From contig NZ_AUMQ01000038.1 in the NCBI RefSeq assembly GCF_000430765.1, forward strand, positions 1 through 56,790: a DNA stretch of 56,790 nt. The letters are read 5' to 3'. The position numbers and the translations under genes were made by a program. This document shows, one piece after another, positions 7,320-16,382 of the stretch. This DNA comes from Peribacillus kribbensis DSM 17871. Lineage in GTDB: Bacteria; Bacillota; Bacilli; Bacillales; DSM-1321. The stretch's first letter is position 1; the number at the start of each line of letters is the position of its first letter. The notes beneath the pieces are model-generated. The model did no database searches, was not told where the DNA came from, and saw nothing but the letters and a program-made list of their open reading frames with translations.

Positions 7320-8113
7320 TTTGTTCGTGCCACAAAGAGGCCGGAGGATTTGGTAATCTTCAATATCCCTCCGCCAAGTGTTCGTTTGGTTTCAAGAAAT
7401 CCCTTGAAAGAAGCCAGTTTTTCACCAGTTAAATAGTCGTTTAGAATTCCGGCGGATAAGATATAGCGGATCACGGCATCGGTATCGGGTACGGCCATCC
7501 CATCTTCATATAAGAGCAGGTCCACTTCCGGAAAAAATCCCTCGAGCTGCTCCCGCCCGTTTTCCAGGCCATACTGTACGGCATGCTCATAGGTGGAAGG
7601 AAACCTCAGCTCAGAATCAAATTCAGCAACCCACTCATTAAGTTCTGCCATATGTGTTACTCCATTTGTCGATGAATACAATACTCCTCCAGGCCTCAGT
7701 ACTCTTTTTATTTCCTGTAGTGCCTTTTTTCGGTCAGGAACATGATAAAGCATATGGTTTGCCATGACCACATCAAAGGAGTGGTCTGCAAAAGGGATGT
7801 CTGCGGCATTCAGCTGCTGAAAATCTATGTTCGCTGCTTCACCTATATTCTTCTTGGCATCTGCCAGCATCCCGGTGGAAAAATCCGAAAGGGTGATATC
7901 CCAGCTTTCAGGAATTCGGTCTTTGTTTTTCGCCCAGACGGCGCCGTTTCCGCAGCCCAGCTCTAATATTCGGGCATGAGACGGAATGTGATAGGATTCA
8001 AAAAGCCAGACATGCCAGTCTTTTGGATTCAGACTGTATGTTTGATGAAATTGGATCCGGTCATCCAAATTTCCTGAATTTTTATATTGTAGGGTCGTTT
8101 GCTCTGCGTTCAT
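7316..8113 (-). CDS. SAM-dependent methyltransferase (class I)
   Basis: This 265-residue methyltransferase has motif I LELGCGNGAVW (about 50-60), the acidic ribose-binding residue in ITLSDFS, and the post-I/II segment FDVVMANHMLYHVPD with LRPGGVLYSS, a Methyltransf_11 pattern. It probably modifies a small molecule; the target is unknown. AAGGAGAC precedes the ATG. It opens a four-gene run (methyltransferase, HAD, small membrane protein, Nudix) linked by ATGA overlaps. Confidence 0.88.
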   Translation of the reverse strand: MNAEQTTLQYKNSGNLDDRIQFHQTYSLNPKDWHVWLFESYHIPSHARILELGCGNGAVWAKNKDRIPESWDITLSDFSTGMLADAKKNIGEAANIDFQQLNAADIPFADHSFDVVMANHMLYHVPDRKKALQEIKRVLRPGGVLYSSTNGVTHMAELNEWVAEFDSELRFPSTYEHAVQYGLENGREQLEGFFPEVDLLLYEDGMAVPDTDAVIRYILSAGILNDYLTGEKLASFKGFLETKRTLGGGILKITKSSGLFVARTK

Positions 8114-8330
8114 TTTATGTCTCCTTAAAAATATTCACTCATACTCATTCGGCATGGCAGACAAAAACCCTTTTTATTTTCTTACTTGATTTCTGCAGCC
8201 TTGATATTTTTAAAGAAAGCCAGATATTTTCTCAATCATCCCATGGAATCGTAAAGCTGAACGGGTACAGGATTCAGTTAATCAATCGTTTAATTAATCC
8301 AGAAACGCTGTTTTGATGCTGGTTCTCGCA

Positions 8331-8399
8331 TTATTCAAACATTTGATTAAAGACTCTGATTTGCTCATAATCGTCGCTGTTTCGCGGCAAGCTCCACAT
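8331..8399 (-). other. Possible 22-residue ORF or gene-start relic
   Basis: A ribosome-site-like AGAGGGA precedes ATG and 22 codons (MWSLPRNSDDYEQIRVFNQM..) ending in TAA, 12 bp past the kinase stop. It may be the stub of a lost downstream gene. The rest of 8114-8330 shows nothing I can support. Confidence 0.25.
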
Positions 8400-8411
8400 T
8401 ATAAATTCCCT

Positions 8412-8996
8412 CTAATTCTCTAAAACCAAGCCAGCATTCTTTTCCGGCTCCACCTCTCTTATATAATAGTCTTCAGCCTTCCAATACCGTGTCTCAAATT
8501 TCTGCATATCACCCTGGGCATCAGTGCTCTCCCGGGCAAACCTTGTGTCTCTATCACTCTTTAAAAATACGATAAAGTCAAAGAAGCTCTTCCATTCCTC
8601 GCGCTGCAGGAAAACGCCTTCAATGAGGATCACGCCTTGATCCGGAAGCTGGATCGTTTGTTCAACTAAGGAGTCGTTTTCTCCATCATATTTAAAAAGA
8701 GAAAGCTTATCCTCTTTTTTCAGCTTTTCGAATAAATCATTCCGCAGGCCCTCCACATCCCACTGCAGGCCATAATACTCGAACCATGGCTCCCGGCTGG
8801 TGTTATAGCGCTTTTCCCGTTGTTGTATGTAATCGTCGATATGAAGAAGGACAACAGGAACATCCTGCAGCTCCCATACCAGCCTGCAGGCCAGGGTGCT
8901 TTTCCCTGAACGGCTGAGGCCGTCGATGCCGATAATGGTTCTTCCCGATTTGTGTAATCTATGAATGCTCTCGATTAGCTCCTTTATTTGAATCAC
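8412..8996 (-). CDS. P-loop kinase, uridine-kinase-like
   Basis: This 194-residue nucleoside/nucleotide kinase-like protein has Walker A GLSRSGKST (about 25-33), the acidic DDY of uridine kinases (HIDDYIQQ) and a Walker B-like VILIEGVFLQ. A lid with basic residues (SDRDTRFARES) follows. The family phosphorylates nucleosides, pantothenate or other small alcohols; the substrate here is not known. ATGA overlap with the upstream oxidoreductase indicates one transcript. Confidence 0.8.
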   Translation of the reverse strand: MIQIKELIESIHRLHKSGRTIIGIDGLSRSGKSTLACRLVWELQDVPVVLLHIDDYIQQREKRYNTSREPWFEYYGLQWDVEGLRNDLFEKLKKEDKLSLFKYDGENDSLVEQTIQLPDQGVILIEGVFLQREEWKSFFDFIVFLKSDRDTRFARESTDAQGDMQKFETRYWKAEDYYIREVEPEKNAGLVLEN

Positions 8997-9973
8997 CCCT
9001 TGACGTCCAAAATGACCTTGCCTGTACTTTTCCGGCTTTCAACCCATCGATGAGCCTCGGCTGCCTCTTCTAGAGCAAAATGACGGCCAATTTTCATTTG
9101 CAGCCTGCCTTCCGCTAAAAGAGCCAGAACCTTTGCGGCTGTTTCCTGGAGGATTTCCGGCCGCTGCTTTCTGGTCGTGCCAAGGCTGAATCCTAGGACA
9201 GAACGGCAGCTCGAATGGAGGTCCTTGGTCAAGATGGTTCCCGGCGCTCCGCCGGAATTACCGAAATGAATGAGACGCCCATATGGAGCCAGGCAGTCCA
9301 GGCTCTCCTCGGTCACCCGTCCTGCGATGGAATCGAGGATAATATCGACGCCTTTTCCATCGGTCCACTCCATTACTTTTTCGGCAAAAGGTTCATTTTC
9401 ATAGCAAATCACCTGATCCGCCCCAGCCTCCCTGGCGATTTCCGCCTTGCCAGCATTCCCGACTGTCCCGATTACCCTTCCCGCTCCCAAAATGTTTGCA
9501 AGCTGGATCGCTGTAGTCCCCACGCCCCCTGCAGCTGCATGAACCAAAACCGTTTCGCCTTTCTGGATCCGGGCAAGATCCTGCAGCAGCTTATAAGACA
9601 AAAACGATACCGTCGGACAGGCAGCGGCTTCTTCAAAAGAAAGTCCATCTGGAATGGCATAAGTAAGATTCTTATTAGCTGCTGCATACTCCGCATAGGA
9701 CCCTGAGGCCGGAAAAGCGATGACCCTCTGGCCAATTTCAAAATGGCTGACATTGGCACCTCTCTCCACAATCAGCCCCGCCGTATCAAGCCCCGGAATA
9801 TAGGGAAGCTTCCCTTTCCCCTTTTTTCCATACCGCGAGTTGATATCCGCATAATTCACGGAAGTCTTCTCCACCTGGATCAGTACCTGATCAGGACTGA
9901 TCTCAGGCCGGTCAGCTTCAGCATATTTCAAGACCTCCGGACCGCCATATTCCGTAACTAAGACTGCTTTCAT
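8993..9973 (-). CDS. NAD(P)H:quinone reductase-like zinc-free MDR oxidoreductase
   Basis: This 326-residue medium-chain dehydrogenase/reductase of the quinone oxidoreductase type has an N-terminal GroES-like fold (about 1-120) and then a Rossmann domain with HAAAGGVGTTAIQLA (about 146-160). Zinc-binding cysteines of alcohol dehydrogenases are absent, as expected for QOR. It would reduce quinones or enones with NADPH. GGGGGAGAG precedes ATG. It is the first gene of a pair with the P-loop kinase, and the functional link is not obvious. Confidence 0.87.
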   Translation of the reverse strand: MKAVLVTEYGGPEVLKYAEADRPEISPDQVLIQVEKTSVNYADINSRYGKKGKGKLPYIPGLDTAGLIVERGANVSHFEIGQRVIAFPASGSYAEYAAANKNLTYAIPDGLSFEEAAACPTVSFLSYKLLQDLARIQKGETVLVHAAAGGVGTTAIQLANILGAGRVIGTVGNAGKAEIAREAGADQVICYENEPFAEKVMEWTDGKGVDIILDSIAGRVTEESLDCLAPYGRLIHFGNSGGAPGTILTKDLHSSCRSVLGFSLGTTRKQRPEILQETAAKVLALLAEGRLQMKIGRHFALEEAAEAHRWVESRKSTGKVILDVKG

Positions 9974-10122
9974 ACTCTCTCCCCCTTTTTACTGTTACTT
10001 CCAGTATATTTCATCAACCATATTATGGGGTAATTGCAATATTTTATATGGGTGTATAAGCGAATCTTATTTCTTGCCGGGATATAACCTGGTCGACCTC
10101 CGAGATTCCTCCTCCTATTCCA

Positions 10123-10152
10123 TAAAAAAACAGCCCTCAGCGAGAGGACTGC
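10123..10152 (-). terminator. Terminator overlapping the subtilase stop codon
   Basis: On the minus strand CAGTCCTC and GAGGGCTG pair (one wobble) and are followed by seven T. The subtilase TGA lies inside the hairpin. Confidence 0.85.
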
Positions 10153-12545
10153 TTTACTATGATTACTGCAGAGGCGCTGCGGGTACCTGCAGAATCCATT
10201 GCGGCTGCGTATAGTTTTGTGCCGGCTTTTTGCGGTGATATGGACCTTTTGAATTTGCCGTTTTTATCGGCAGTTGTTTTATAGGTTTTGCCATTGATTT
10301 TGATTTCAATAGCAGAATGTGCGGCCGCCTGTCCGCTGACGGTGCTGGATGTGCTCCACACCTGATTCAGCCTTGGCTGTGCAGGAATAGCTTTTGCTGC
10401 AGGTGTTTTATACACACTGCTTTGATTGCCTGCTGCATCTTTGGCGTAATAATAAATGATCGTTCCCGCCTTTTGGCGGGGAATGGAGATGGTAAAGCTG
10501 CCAGCCGCATTTGCTTTGGCCGTATACGTTTTTGTGCCGATTTTTACAGCGGCTGATGCGTATCCTTCTGTGCTTCCTGTAATAAAGGAGGCTGTATTGT
10601 ATATTTTGTTAATTTTAATCGGCGGCGGCGTTTGATCTTTTACAATGACCTTTGTTACTGCGCTCGTATTCAAGGCCTTGTCACTCGCTGAAATTTCGAA
10701 GATGGTGCCGGCCTTTTGCTTCGGGATGGCAATCGTGAAGCTGCCTGTATTCGTTGATACTGCTTGATAAACGGTAGTGCCCGCTTTTGCCTGAACCGTC
10801 GACCCTGGTTCGCTCTTGCCTGTAAGACGGCTGTCTCTGTTAGAAATTAAGTTCACTACAGGCGGTGCAGGAGGTGTTTTGTCTTTTACAATAACTTTTG
10901 TTACTGCGCTTGTGTTCAAGGCTTTATCACTCGCTGTAACTTCAAGAACTGTACCTGCCTTTTGCCTTGGAATAACCATCGTAAAGCTGCCAGTGTCCGT
11001 TGATACTGATTTATAAATGGAAGTGCCCGCTTTTACCTGAATCGCAGCACCCGGTTCGCTTTTTCCTGTAAGAGTACTGTCCTTATCGGAGAATACATTC
11101 ACGATCGGCGCGGCAGGGGGCGTTTGATCCTTTACCTTGACAGTGACCGTCTTGCTTTCATTGCCGGCTGCATCAGCTGCTGTGACCTGGACGGTTGTTC
11201 CAGCGGCCAGTTTTGGTACTCCTATTGAAAAATTCCCATTCGCATCAGCGCTTGCTTTCCATGTACCGCCGGATGTCTGGATGGTTACTGTCGCTCCTGG
11301 CTCTGCCCTGCCGGTGATGATGGTTGTCTGATCCGAAATCTCATTAAGGACAGGAGACGAAATTTCTTTTATGAAAATGGCTTTTTCAGCATCGACAAGG
11401 CCGTTTCCATAAAACCAGTCCTTGCCCGGGGCCCCCAGGTCATCAGCCGTTGAAAAGAGCCGGTTTGCCACCTCATCATTCGTGAGACTGGGATCTCTTG
11501 CCCAGACGAGGGCCGCAGCACCTGCTACAACCGGTGAAGCCATTGAGGTGCCGCTCATGTAGCCATATTCATTTCCAGGCAGTGTGGAAGCAATGGATGT
11601 GCCGGGTGCCGCTATATCCACATTCTTTCCATAATTGGAGAACGTGGAGGGATTGTTGTATCTGTCTGTAGAGCTTACCGAAATGACATTGTCATAGGAT
11701 GCCGGGTAGCTGCTGCTGCTTGATGTATCATTGCCGGCGGCTGCTACGATAAGGACACCGTGTTGATAGGCATATTGAATCGCCTGGTTAAACGCATCAG
11801 AATACTGATAGCTTCCCAGACTCATATTGATGATTTTTGCGCCTTGGGCAACCGCATAATAAATGCCTTCGATAACATCAGAGGTATAGGCGCCATCTCC
11901 TGTAAAAACATTGATGGCGAGAATTTTAGCATCGGGGGCAATCCCGTCCAACCCTTTTTTATTATCCATGGAGGCCGCAATGATTCCGGCCACGTGAGTC
12001 CCATGATCGCTCACCGGAACATCTCTGTCATTGGTGACCGCATTATAAGAGGCAACGATATTTCCTGCCAGATCCTCCTGGTATATATCAAAGCCCGCAT
12101 CCAGCACAGCGACCTTAATACCGGCACCCTTTGTCCTGTCCCAGGCCTGCTGGGCATGAATTGCCGGAAGGTGCCATTGATACGCATAAAAAGGGTCATT
12201 TGGAACGTAATTCGCTTTTATCATATAATCCGGCTCTGCGGAAACGATATCCTTCCTGGCTTCAAGGCTGTCAGCCACCTGCTCGGCATCCCTGCCTTTT
12301 GGTACATGGATGGAAATGGTCTGCTTGCTGCCTACCTGCTTGTCCTCGACAGCCAAGCCCTTTGTATCGGCCGCGGTCGGTGTATCCTTAAAACGGACTA
12401 TTACTCTGTCCGTCATCTGTTCTTCCCCGGAGGCATGATACTCCCCCAGGCTTGTCCCATTTGCATGGGCTCTTATAGTAAAAGAAAGTGTACATGCTGA
12501 TAAACAGATTACTAGAATAAATGGAATCTGCCATTTTACTTTCAT
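10137..12545 (-). CDS. Secreted subtilisin-like serine protease with five Ig-like repeats
   Basis: This 802-residue secreted S8 peptidase has a signal peptide (about 1-28), an inhibitor-like prodomain (about 45-110) and a catalytic domain (about 120-390). The triad is Asp149 (VAVLDAG), His181 (DHGTHVAG) and Ser334 (SGTSMASP), with oxyanion Asn272 (AAAGND), close to the thermitase/fervidolysin type. Five repeated Big_6-type domains of about 80 residues follow, each with a GSF..IP.QKAGT core. Such repeats tether or space enzymes at the wall; no LPXTG or SLH anchor is seen. AGGGAGG precedes ATG. Probably an intact extracellular protease. Confidence 0.93.
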   Translation of the reverse strand: MKVKWQIPFILVICLSACTLSFTIRAHANGTSLGEYHASGEEQMTDRVIVRFKDTPTAADTKGLAVEDKQVGSKQTISIHVPKGRDAEQVADSLEARKDIVSAEPDYMIKANYVPNDPFYAYQWHLPAIHAQQAWDRTKGAGIKVAVLDAGFDIYQEDLAGNIVASYNAVTNDRDVPVSDHGTHVAGIIAASMDNKKGLDGIAPDAKILAINVFTGDGAYTSDVIEGIYYAVAQGAKIINMSLGSYQYSDAFNQAIQYAYQHGVLIVAAAGNDTSSSSSYPASYDNVISVSSTDRYNNPSTFSNYGKNVDIAAPGTSIASTLPGNEYGYMSGTSMASPVVAGAAALVWARDPSLTNDEVANRLFSTADDLGAPGKDWFYGNGLVDAEKAIFIKEISSPVLNEISDQTTIITGRAEPGATVTIQTSGGTWKASADANGNFSIGVPKLAAGTTVQVTAADAAGNESKTVTVKVKDQTPPAAPIVNVFSDKDSTLTGKSEPGAAIQVKAGTSIYKSVSTDTGSFTMVIPRQKAGTVLEVTASDKALNTSAVTKVIVKDKTPPAPPVVNLISNRDSRLTGKSEPGSTVQAKAGTTVYQAVSTNTGSFTIAIPKQKAGTIFEISASDKALNTSAVTKVIVKDQTPPPIKINKIYNTASFITGSTEGYASAAVKIGTKTYTAKANAAGSFTISIPRQKAGTIIYYYAKDAAGNQSSVYKTPAAKAIPAQPRLNQVWSTSSTVSGQAAAHSAIEIKINGKTYKTTADKNGKFKRSISPQKAGTKLYAAAMDSAGTRSASAVIIVKQSSR

Positions 12546-12690
12546 TTTTAATCCTCCCTATTAAAACGTCCATAATCCTGGGTGACTGAAAAAGGGCAGA
12601 ATGATTGTTTTAGGTTTGACACCTCTGTTTCTATTATTTTTGTATATTATCGGCGTAAAACCGCCATTGTTTATATGCAAGCTGCAAGTG

Positions 12691-12722
12691 AAAGGGCCGC
12701 CCTTAAAGGACAGCCCTGTTTT
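12691..12722. terminator. Hairpin after the 2-hydroxyacid dehydrogenase gene
   Basis: A 10-bp stem (GGGCCGCCCT with AGGACAGCCC, two wobbles) lies 14 bp past the stop at 12732. The T-run is weak on the minus strand (TTTC) and slightly better on the plus strand (TGTTTT). Confidence 0.55.
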
Positions 12723-12731
12723 ACTATTATT

Positions 12732-13694
12732 CTATACCACCACATGCTTAGGCGTTCTCTGCTTTAACGCCAACAAAAGATTCTCTGCCGCCAGTTCTGC
12801 CATGCGGGTGCGTGTCTGGATGCTGGCACTGCCAATATGGGGGATGGCAGTGACGTTGGGCAGGGTGAGCAGTGGATGATCTAAAGCGACGGGTTCCTCT
12901 TCAAATACATCAAGGCCTGCACTCCATATTTCTCCTTCCTTTAAAGCATGGTATAAGTCGTGTTCATTGACGATTCCGCCGCGCGCCGTATTGATGAGAA
13001 CAGCGGTCTTCTTCATCAAGGAAAGTTCACGCTCTCCGATGAGGTTTTTGGTTTCAGGTGTGTACGGAGTCAGGATACAAATGAAATCAGATTTTTCCAG
13101 CAGGCTGTCAAGCTCTTCGAATCGGATGTCCAGCTCCTGTTCGATCGTTTCCTTTCGGCTCCGATTGTGATAAAGGATCTTCATATCAAAGCCTTTCGCC
13201 CTCTTTGCCAGTGATGCCCCGATTCTTCCCATGCCGATAATCCCAAGGGTCGCGCCATAGATGTCCTGCCCGGTCAGCTGCATGGGGGACCAGGTCTGCC
13301 ATTTTCCGTTCCGCAGGTAATCCGAGGATTCCACGATTCTTCTCGCTGCTGCCATCATAAGGGCAAAGGTCAGGTCGGCGGTTGTCTCTGTTAAAACCCC
13401 GGGTGTATTGGTTACCGTGATTCCTTTTTCTTTGGCTGCTTCTATATCGATATTGTTATATCCGACGGCCATATTGCTAACAACCTTCAGCTTTTCTGCC
13501 TTCTCCAGCAGGGCCCTGTCTATCGATTCGGTCAAAAGGCAGAACAGGCCGTCCGCATTCACGATTTCTTTTTCGAGCACTTCACGGGGCACCGGGATAT
13601 CGGACTCATTCCACATTCTGATTTCACATTCTGCTTCAATACTCGATAACACTGCATCTGGAAGTCTTCTTGTTATATATACTCTTGGTCTCAT
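12732..13694 (-). CDS. D-isomer 2-hydroxyacid dehydrogenase (glyoxylate/hydroxypyruvate reductase-like)
   Basis: This 320-residue NAD(P)-dependent dehydrogenase has the Rossmann motif GMGRIG (about 151-156), the substrate arginine in NTARGGIV, and the catalytic histidine in IPHIGSAS. It resembles GyaR/YvcT reductases that convert glyoxylate or hydroxypyruvate. An upstream in-frame ATG at 13730 exists, but AAGGGAG nine bases before the ATG at 13694 and homology starting RPRVYITRRLP favour the shorter form. It appears to be a single-gene unit. Confidence 0.9.
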   Translation of the reverse strand: MRPRVYITRRLPDAVLSSIEAECEIRMWNESDIPVPREVLEKEIVNADGLFCLLTESIDRALLEKAEKLKVVSNMAVGYNNIDIEAAKEKGITVTNTPGVLTETTADLTFALMMAAARRIVESSDYLRNGKWQTWSPMQLTGQDIYGATLGIIGMGRIGASLAKRAKGFDMKILYHNRSRKETIEQELDIRFEELDSLLEKSDFICILTPYTPETKNLIGERELSLMKKTAVLINTARGGIVNEHDLYHALKEGEIWSAGLDVFEEEPVALDHPLLTLPNVTAIPHIGSASIQTRTRMAELAAENLLLALKQRTPKHVVV

Positions 13695-14044
13695 CCAAGC
13701 CGCTCCCTTCCAATGGATAAGAACAGGCATGCCCTGCCTGCTCCGGGTCCTTTTTAAATTCTACATGAGACAGCACTTCTCCTCCATAGGGATGGCGGGC
13801 TCCTTAATTCTGGCCAGTTTTCAGTATTCCGGAATGGAGTCTAGTTGGCCCTGGTTCATAATGGGGCCCCCGGATACCCAGGCTCCCGGGCTGAGCGGTC
13901 TTTAGCTATTTGATCTCGGCTGATCGAGGTGCACCACTGTCCGCTTTAAATTATGTCTATATGATCTTTTTTCGGTGATATAAAAAAAAGGCTCTCTCAA
14001 AAGGATGTTCAATCCCTTCAAGAGAAGCCTCTCTAAAATTAAAC
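13695..14044. other. Intergenic, 350 bp; terminator at its left end only
   Basis: This lies between the diverging control region of the dehydrogenase (12732-13694, minus) and the end of the amidase gene. Apart from the amidase terminator at 13982-14030, I see no gene or recognisable site. Confidence 0.5.
13982..14030 (-). terminator. Terminator of the amidase gene
   Basis: On the minus strand a stem AGGCTTCTCTTGAAGG pairs with CCTTTTGAGAGAGCCT across a ten-base loop, followed by eight T. This is a strong intrinsic terminator. Confidence 0.92.
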
Positions 14045-15592
14045 TTATTGATAAAACTTAACCAGCCCGTTAAAAATGCCCTGTGCAGCTTTTTTCTGGT
14101 ACGCTGTGGTGTTGAGCAGTTTTTCTTCGGACGGGTTGGAGATGAAGCCGACTTCCACAAGGACCGCCGCCATATGGTTGTATTTTACGACATAGAAATT
14201 CTCTGTCTGGGCTTTGCGGTCTTTCATTCCGGTTGCTTTGACGAGCTCGGACTGGATGTCCCTTGCAAGCTCTGATTCGTTCACATAGCCTGTGTGGTAG
14301 TAGGTCTCTACCCCTGATGCTGCAGATGAACCGGAATTGGTGTGGATGCTGATGAAGGCATCCGGTTTATACTTGTTGCTGATCGCTGTTCGCTCGCTCA
14401 GCTCCGGCTTCCTCTGAGTATCGGTGGTTCTTGTCATGATAACCTTCGCTCCTGCTGCTGTAAGCAGTGCCTTCAGCTCGTTTGCTGTCTTTAGGTTGAT
14501 GGTTTTTTCGTAAGAATTTTTCCCTACAGCTCCTACATCGACGCCTCCATGCCCTGGATCTACTACGAATACTCTTCCTGACAAAGCTTTTTTAGCAGCA
14601 GATGAAGCGGCTGCCGGATTTGAAGCTGCAGAAGGAGCAGCTGTCGTTAGATAAGAGAGAGAAACCCAGCCTGTTTTTCCAGCGAATGTTTGAATTCTTG
14701 CCCATGTACCCTTCTTCTCGTAGACCATTACTGCTTCATTATGCTTGACCGTGGTGGTGACGGAAGCTGTGAGCGATGCTGAGGTGCGGACATTCAGCGC
14801 AGACGCTTTGACATAATATTTCGTTCCTGCCGGGGCCGGCTTAGATACAGCTTCCGGCTTGGCAGGGGCTTTTGTGGTTAAATAACTCAGAGATGCCCAG
14901 CCTGTTTTTCCTGAGGCTGTCTTGAGTCTTGCCCATGTGCCTTTTTTCTCGTAAACAGTCACTGCTTCGTTTTTCTTTATAGTTGTGACGACAGAAGCTT
15001 TGGTGGTTCCAGAGCTTCGCACACTCAGGGAAGTGGCTGTTACATAATATTTTGTGCCAGATGCCGCTGCTGCAGTCGCTGGCTTGAATGCGGCTGCAGG
15101 CTTGGCAGGGGCTTTTGTCGTTAAATATGATAAAGATACCCAGCCTGTTTTTCCTGAGGCCGTCTTGATTTTTGCCCATGTGCCCTTTTTCTCAGTAACC
15201 GTTACTGCTTCATCTTTCTTCACGGTTGTGACGACGGAAGCTTTAGAGGTTCCCGAGCTGTGCACATTCAGGGACGTGGCTGTTACATAATATGTGGTGC
15301 CTGTCGCATTTGCTGCTGGTGCCGTATAAGCTTTAAGGTATTGGGAGGACACCCAGCCGGTTGATTTTCCGTTGGGAACCTTTGTCCAAGTGCCTTGCTG
15401 GCCGAGGATGGTCACAATTTGATTGTTCTTTAAACTGCCCACAACTTTATAGTTTGAACCTGGATTCTGCCTAATATTAAGAGAGCTTGCATTGACCTTC
15501 ATCTGTGTGGCTGCTGATGCACTGCCAATATTATAAAAAGCGAATGAACTCAATAAGGATAGTGATACTGTCAGCTTTGCTATATTCTTCAA
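14045..15592 (-). CDS. Secreted N-acetylmuramoyl-L-alanine amidase with four SH3 domains
   Basis: This is a wall autolysin of about 515 residues. The likely start is TTG at 15592, with AAAGGTGG nine bases ahead and a normal signal peptide (KNIAKLTVSLSLLSSFAFY); the ATG 16 codons upstream has no ribosome site. Four bacterial SH3 domains follow, each with SLNVRSSGT..ASVV and GKTGWVSLSYL, separated by Ala/Pro linkers. The C-terminal Amidase_3 domain has Zn ligands in DPGHGG, the glutamate of EKTINL and SIHTN, and catalytic Glu in VEVGF. It cleaves the amide bond between MurNAc and the stem peptide. Near-identical SH3 repeats point to recent internal duplication. Confidence 0.93.
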   Translation of the reverse strand: MKNIAKLTVSLSLLSSFAFYNIGSASAATQMKVNASSLNIRQNPGSNYKVVGSLKNNQIVTILGQQGTWTKVPNGKSTGWVSSQYLKAYTAPAANATGTTYYVTATSLNVHSSGTSKASVVTTVKKDEAVTVTEKKGTWAKIKTASGKTGWVSLSYLTTKAPAKPAAAFKPATAAAASGTKYYVTATSLSVRSSGTTKASVVTTIKKNEAVTVYEKKGTWARLKTASGKTGWASLSYLTTKAPAKPEAVSKPAPAGTKYYVKASALNVRTSASLTASVTTTVKHNEAVMVYEKKGTWARIQTFAGKTGWVSLSYLTTAAPSAASNPAAASSAAKKALSGRVFVVDPGHGGVDVGAVGKNSYEKTINLKTANELKALLTAAGAKVIMTRTTDTQRKPELSERTAISNKYKPDAFISIHTNSGSSAASGVETYYHTGYVNESELARDIQSELVKATGMKDRKAQTENFYVVKYNHMAAVLVEVGFISNPSEEKLLNTTAYQKKAAQGIFNGLVKFYQ

Positions 15593-15886
15593 AAGTTTGC
15601 TGCCACCTTTCTTTTCGTTTTTCCAATGACAAAGTTTCATAGTTATTCAGGAGATGTGTGCCCTGGTTATAACGGCAGCAACAGTTTAATCATCGGGTAA
15701 TTAGGGTAAATGTTTAGGTTAATTTTAGAGATAAGATAAATTGTAATAAAATTGAAATAATCCTGTGATATTTTGTAAATTTTTGAGAAAAGACCTTGTT
15801 CATCAATCTGAAATATTTAACGCGTATAATAGAATCAAAAATAGGAGATTCTCTATGATTGTCCATATTATTCCTGAAAACTTTAG

Positions 15887-16364
15887 CTGAAGCCGCAGCC
15901 TGTAGTGTGGGAAGCTTTTGTGCGGGATGCGGCCGAAAGCCTTTATGTCCGGATGCAGGAAAAGGAGATTTCCCTTGAGCTATCCTTCAAGGGAGACCAG
16001 GAAGCTGCAGAGATTGACACTGAGAGAATGAACCAGATTTTATTCAACCTCCTCGACAATGCGATCCGCCATAGAGAAGGGCCGTATCAGCCTGTATTCC
16101 AGACTCTCTCACCAGCAATTGTTGGTGGAAATCCGCAATACAGGGGGCGGCATTGCCCCGGATGTCCTGCCCCATATATGGGAGAGATTTTATACTGAGG
16201 AATCCTCCCGTTCTTCCCACAGGGAGAGAAGCGGGCTCAGCCTTGCCATCACCAGGCAGCTGGTAGGGTTAATGGGCGGAAGCATCGAGGCTGCATCCAC
16301 ATCGGAAGAGGCCATTTTCACCTTTCAGATCCCTGTTAAAACAGACAAGCTGCCCCATCCTTGA
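15887..16364 (+). pseudogene. Histidine-kinase ATPase-domain remnant, frameshifted
   Basis: Only the C-terminal third of a sensor kinase remains. The first frame reads LKPQPVVWEAFVRDAAESL to the N-box (NQILFNLLDNAIRH). Around 16070 the coding signal jumps one frame and continues with LVEIRNTGGGIAPDVLPHIW, ERFYTEES, a G2-like SGLSLAI and a normal end. The H-box and membrane part are missing. A short ATG frame with an AGGAG site (15856-15891, MIVHIIPENFS) precedes it and may be the leftover start. No partner regulator is adjacent. Confidence 0.8.
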
Positions 16365-16380
16365 GGGCAGCTTGTTTTTA
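16346..16380 (+). terminator. Terminator after the kinase remnant
   Basis: AAGCTGCCC and GGGCAGCTT form a perfect nine-base-pair stem, followed by GTTTTTA. It overlaps the end of the remnant. Confidence 0.85.
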
Positions 16381-16382
16381 TA

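Noticed and set aside
8023-8316. 97-residue plus-strand ORF upstream of the methyltransferase
   Set aside because: It overlaps the methyltransferase start on the opposite strand, has no ribosome site and reads as low-information sequence.
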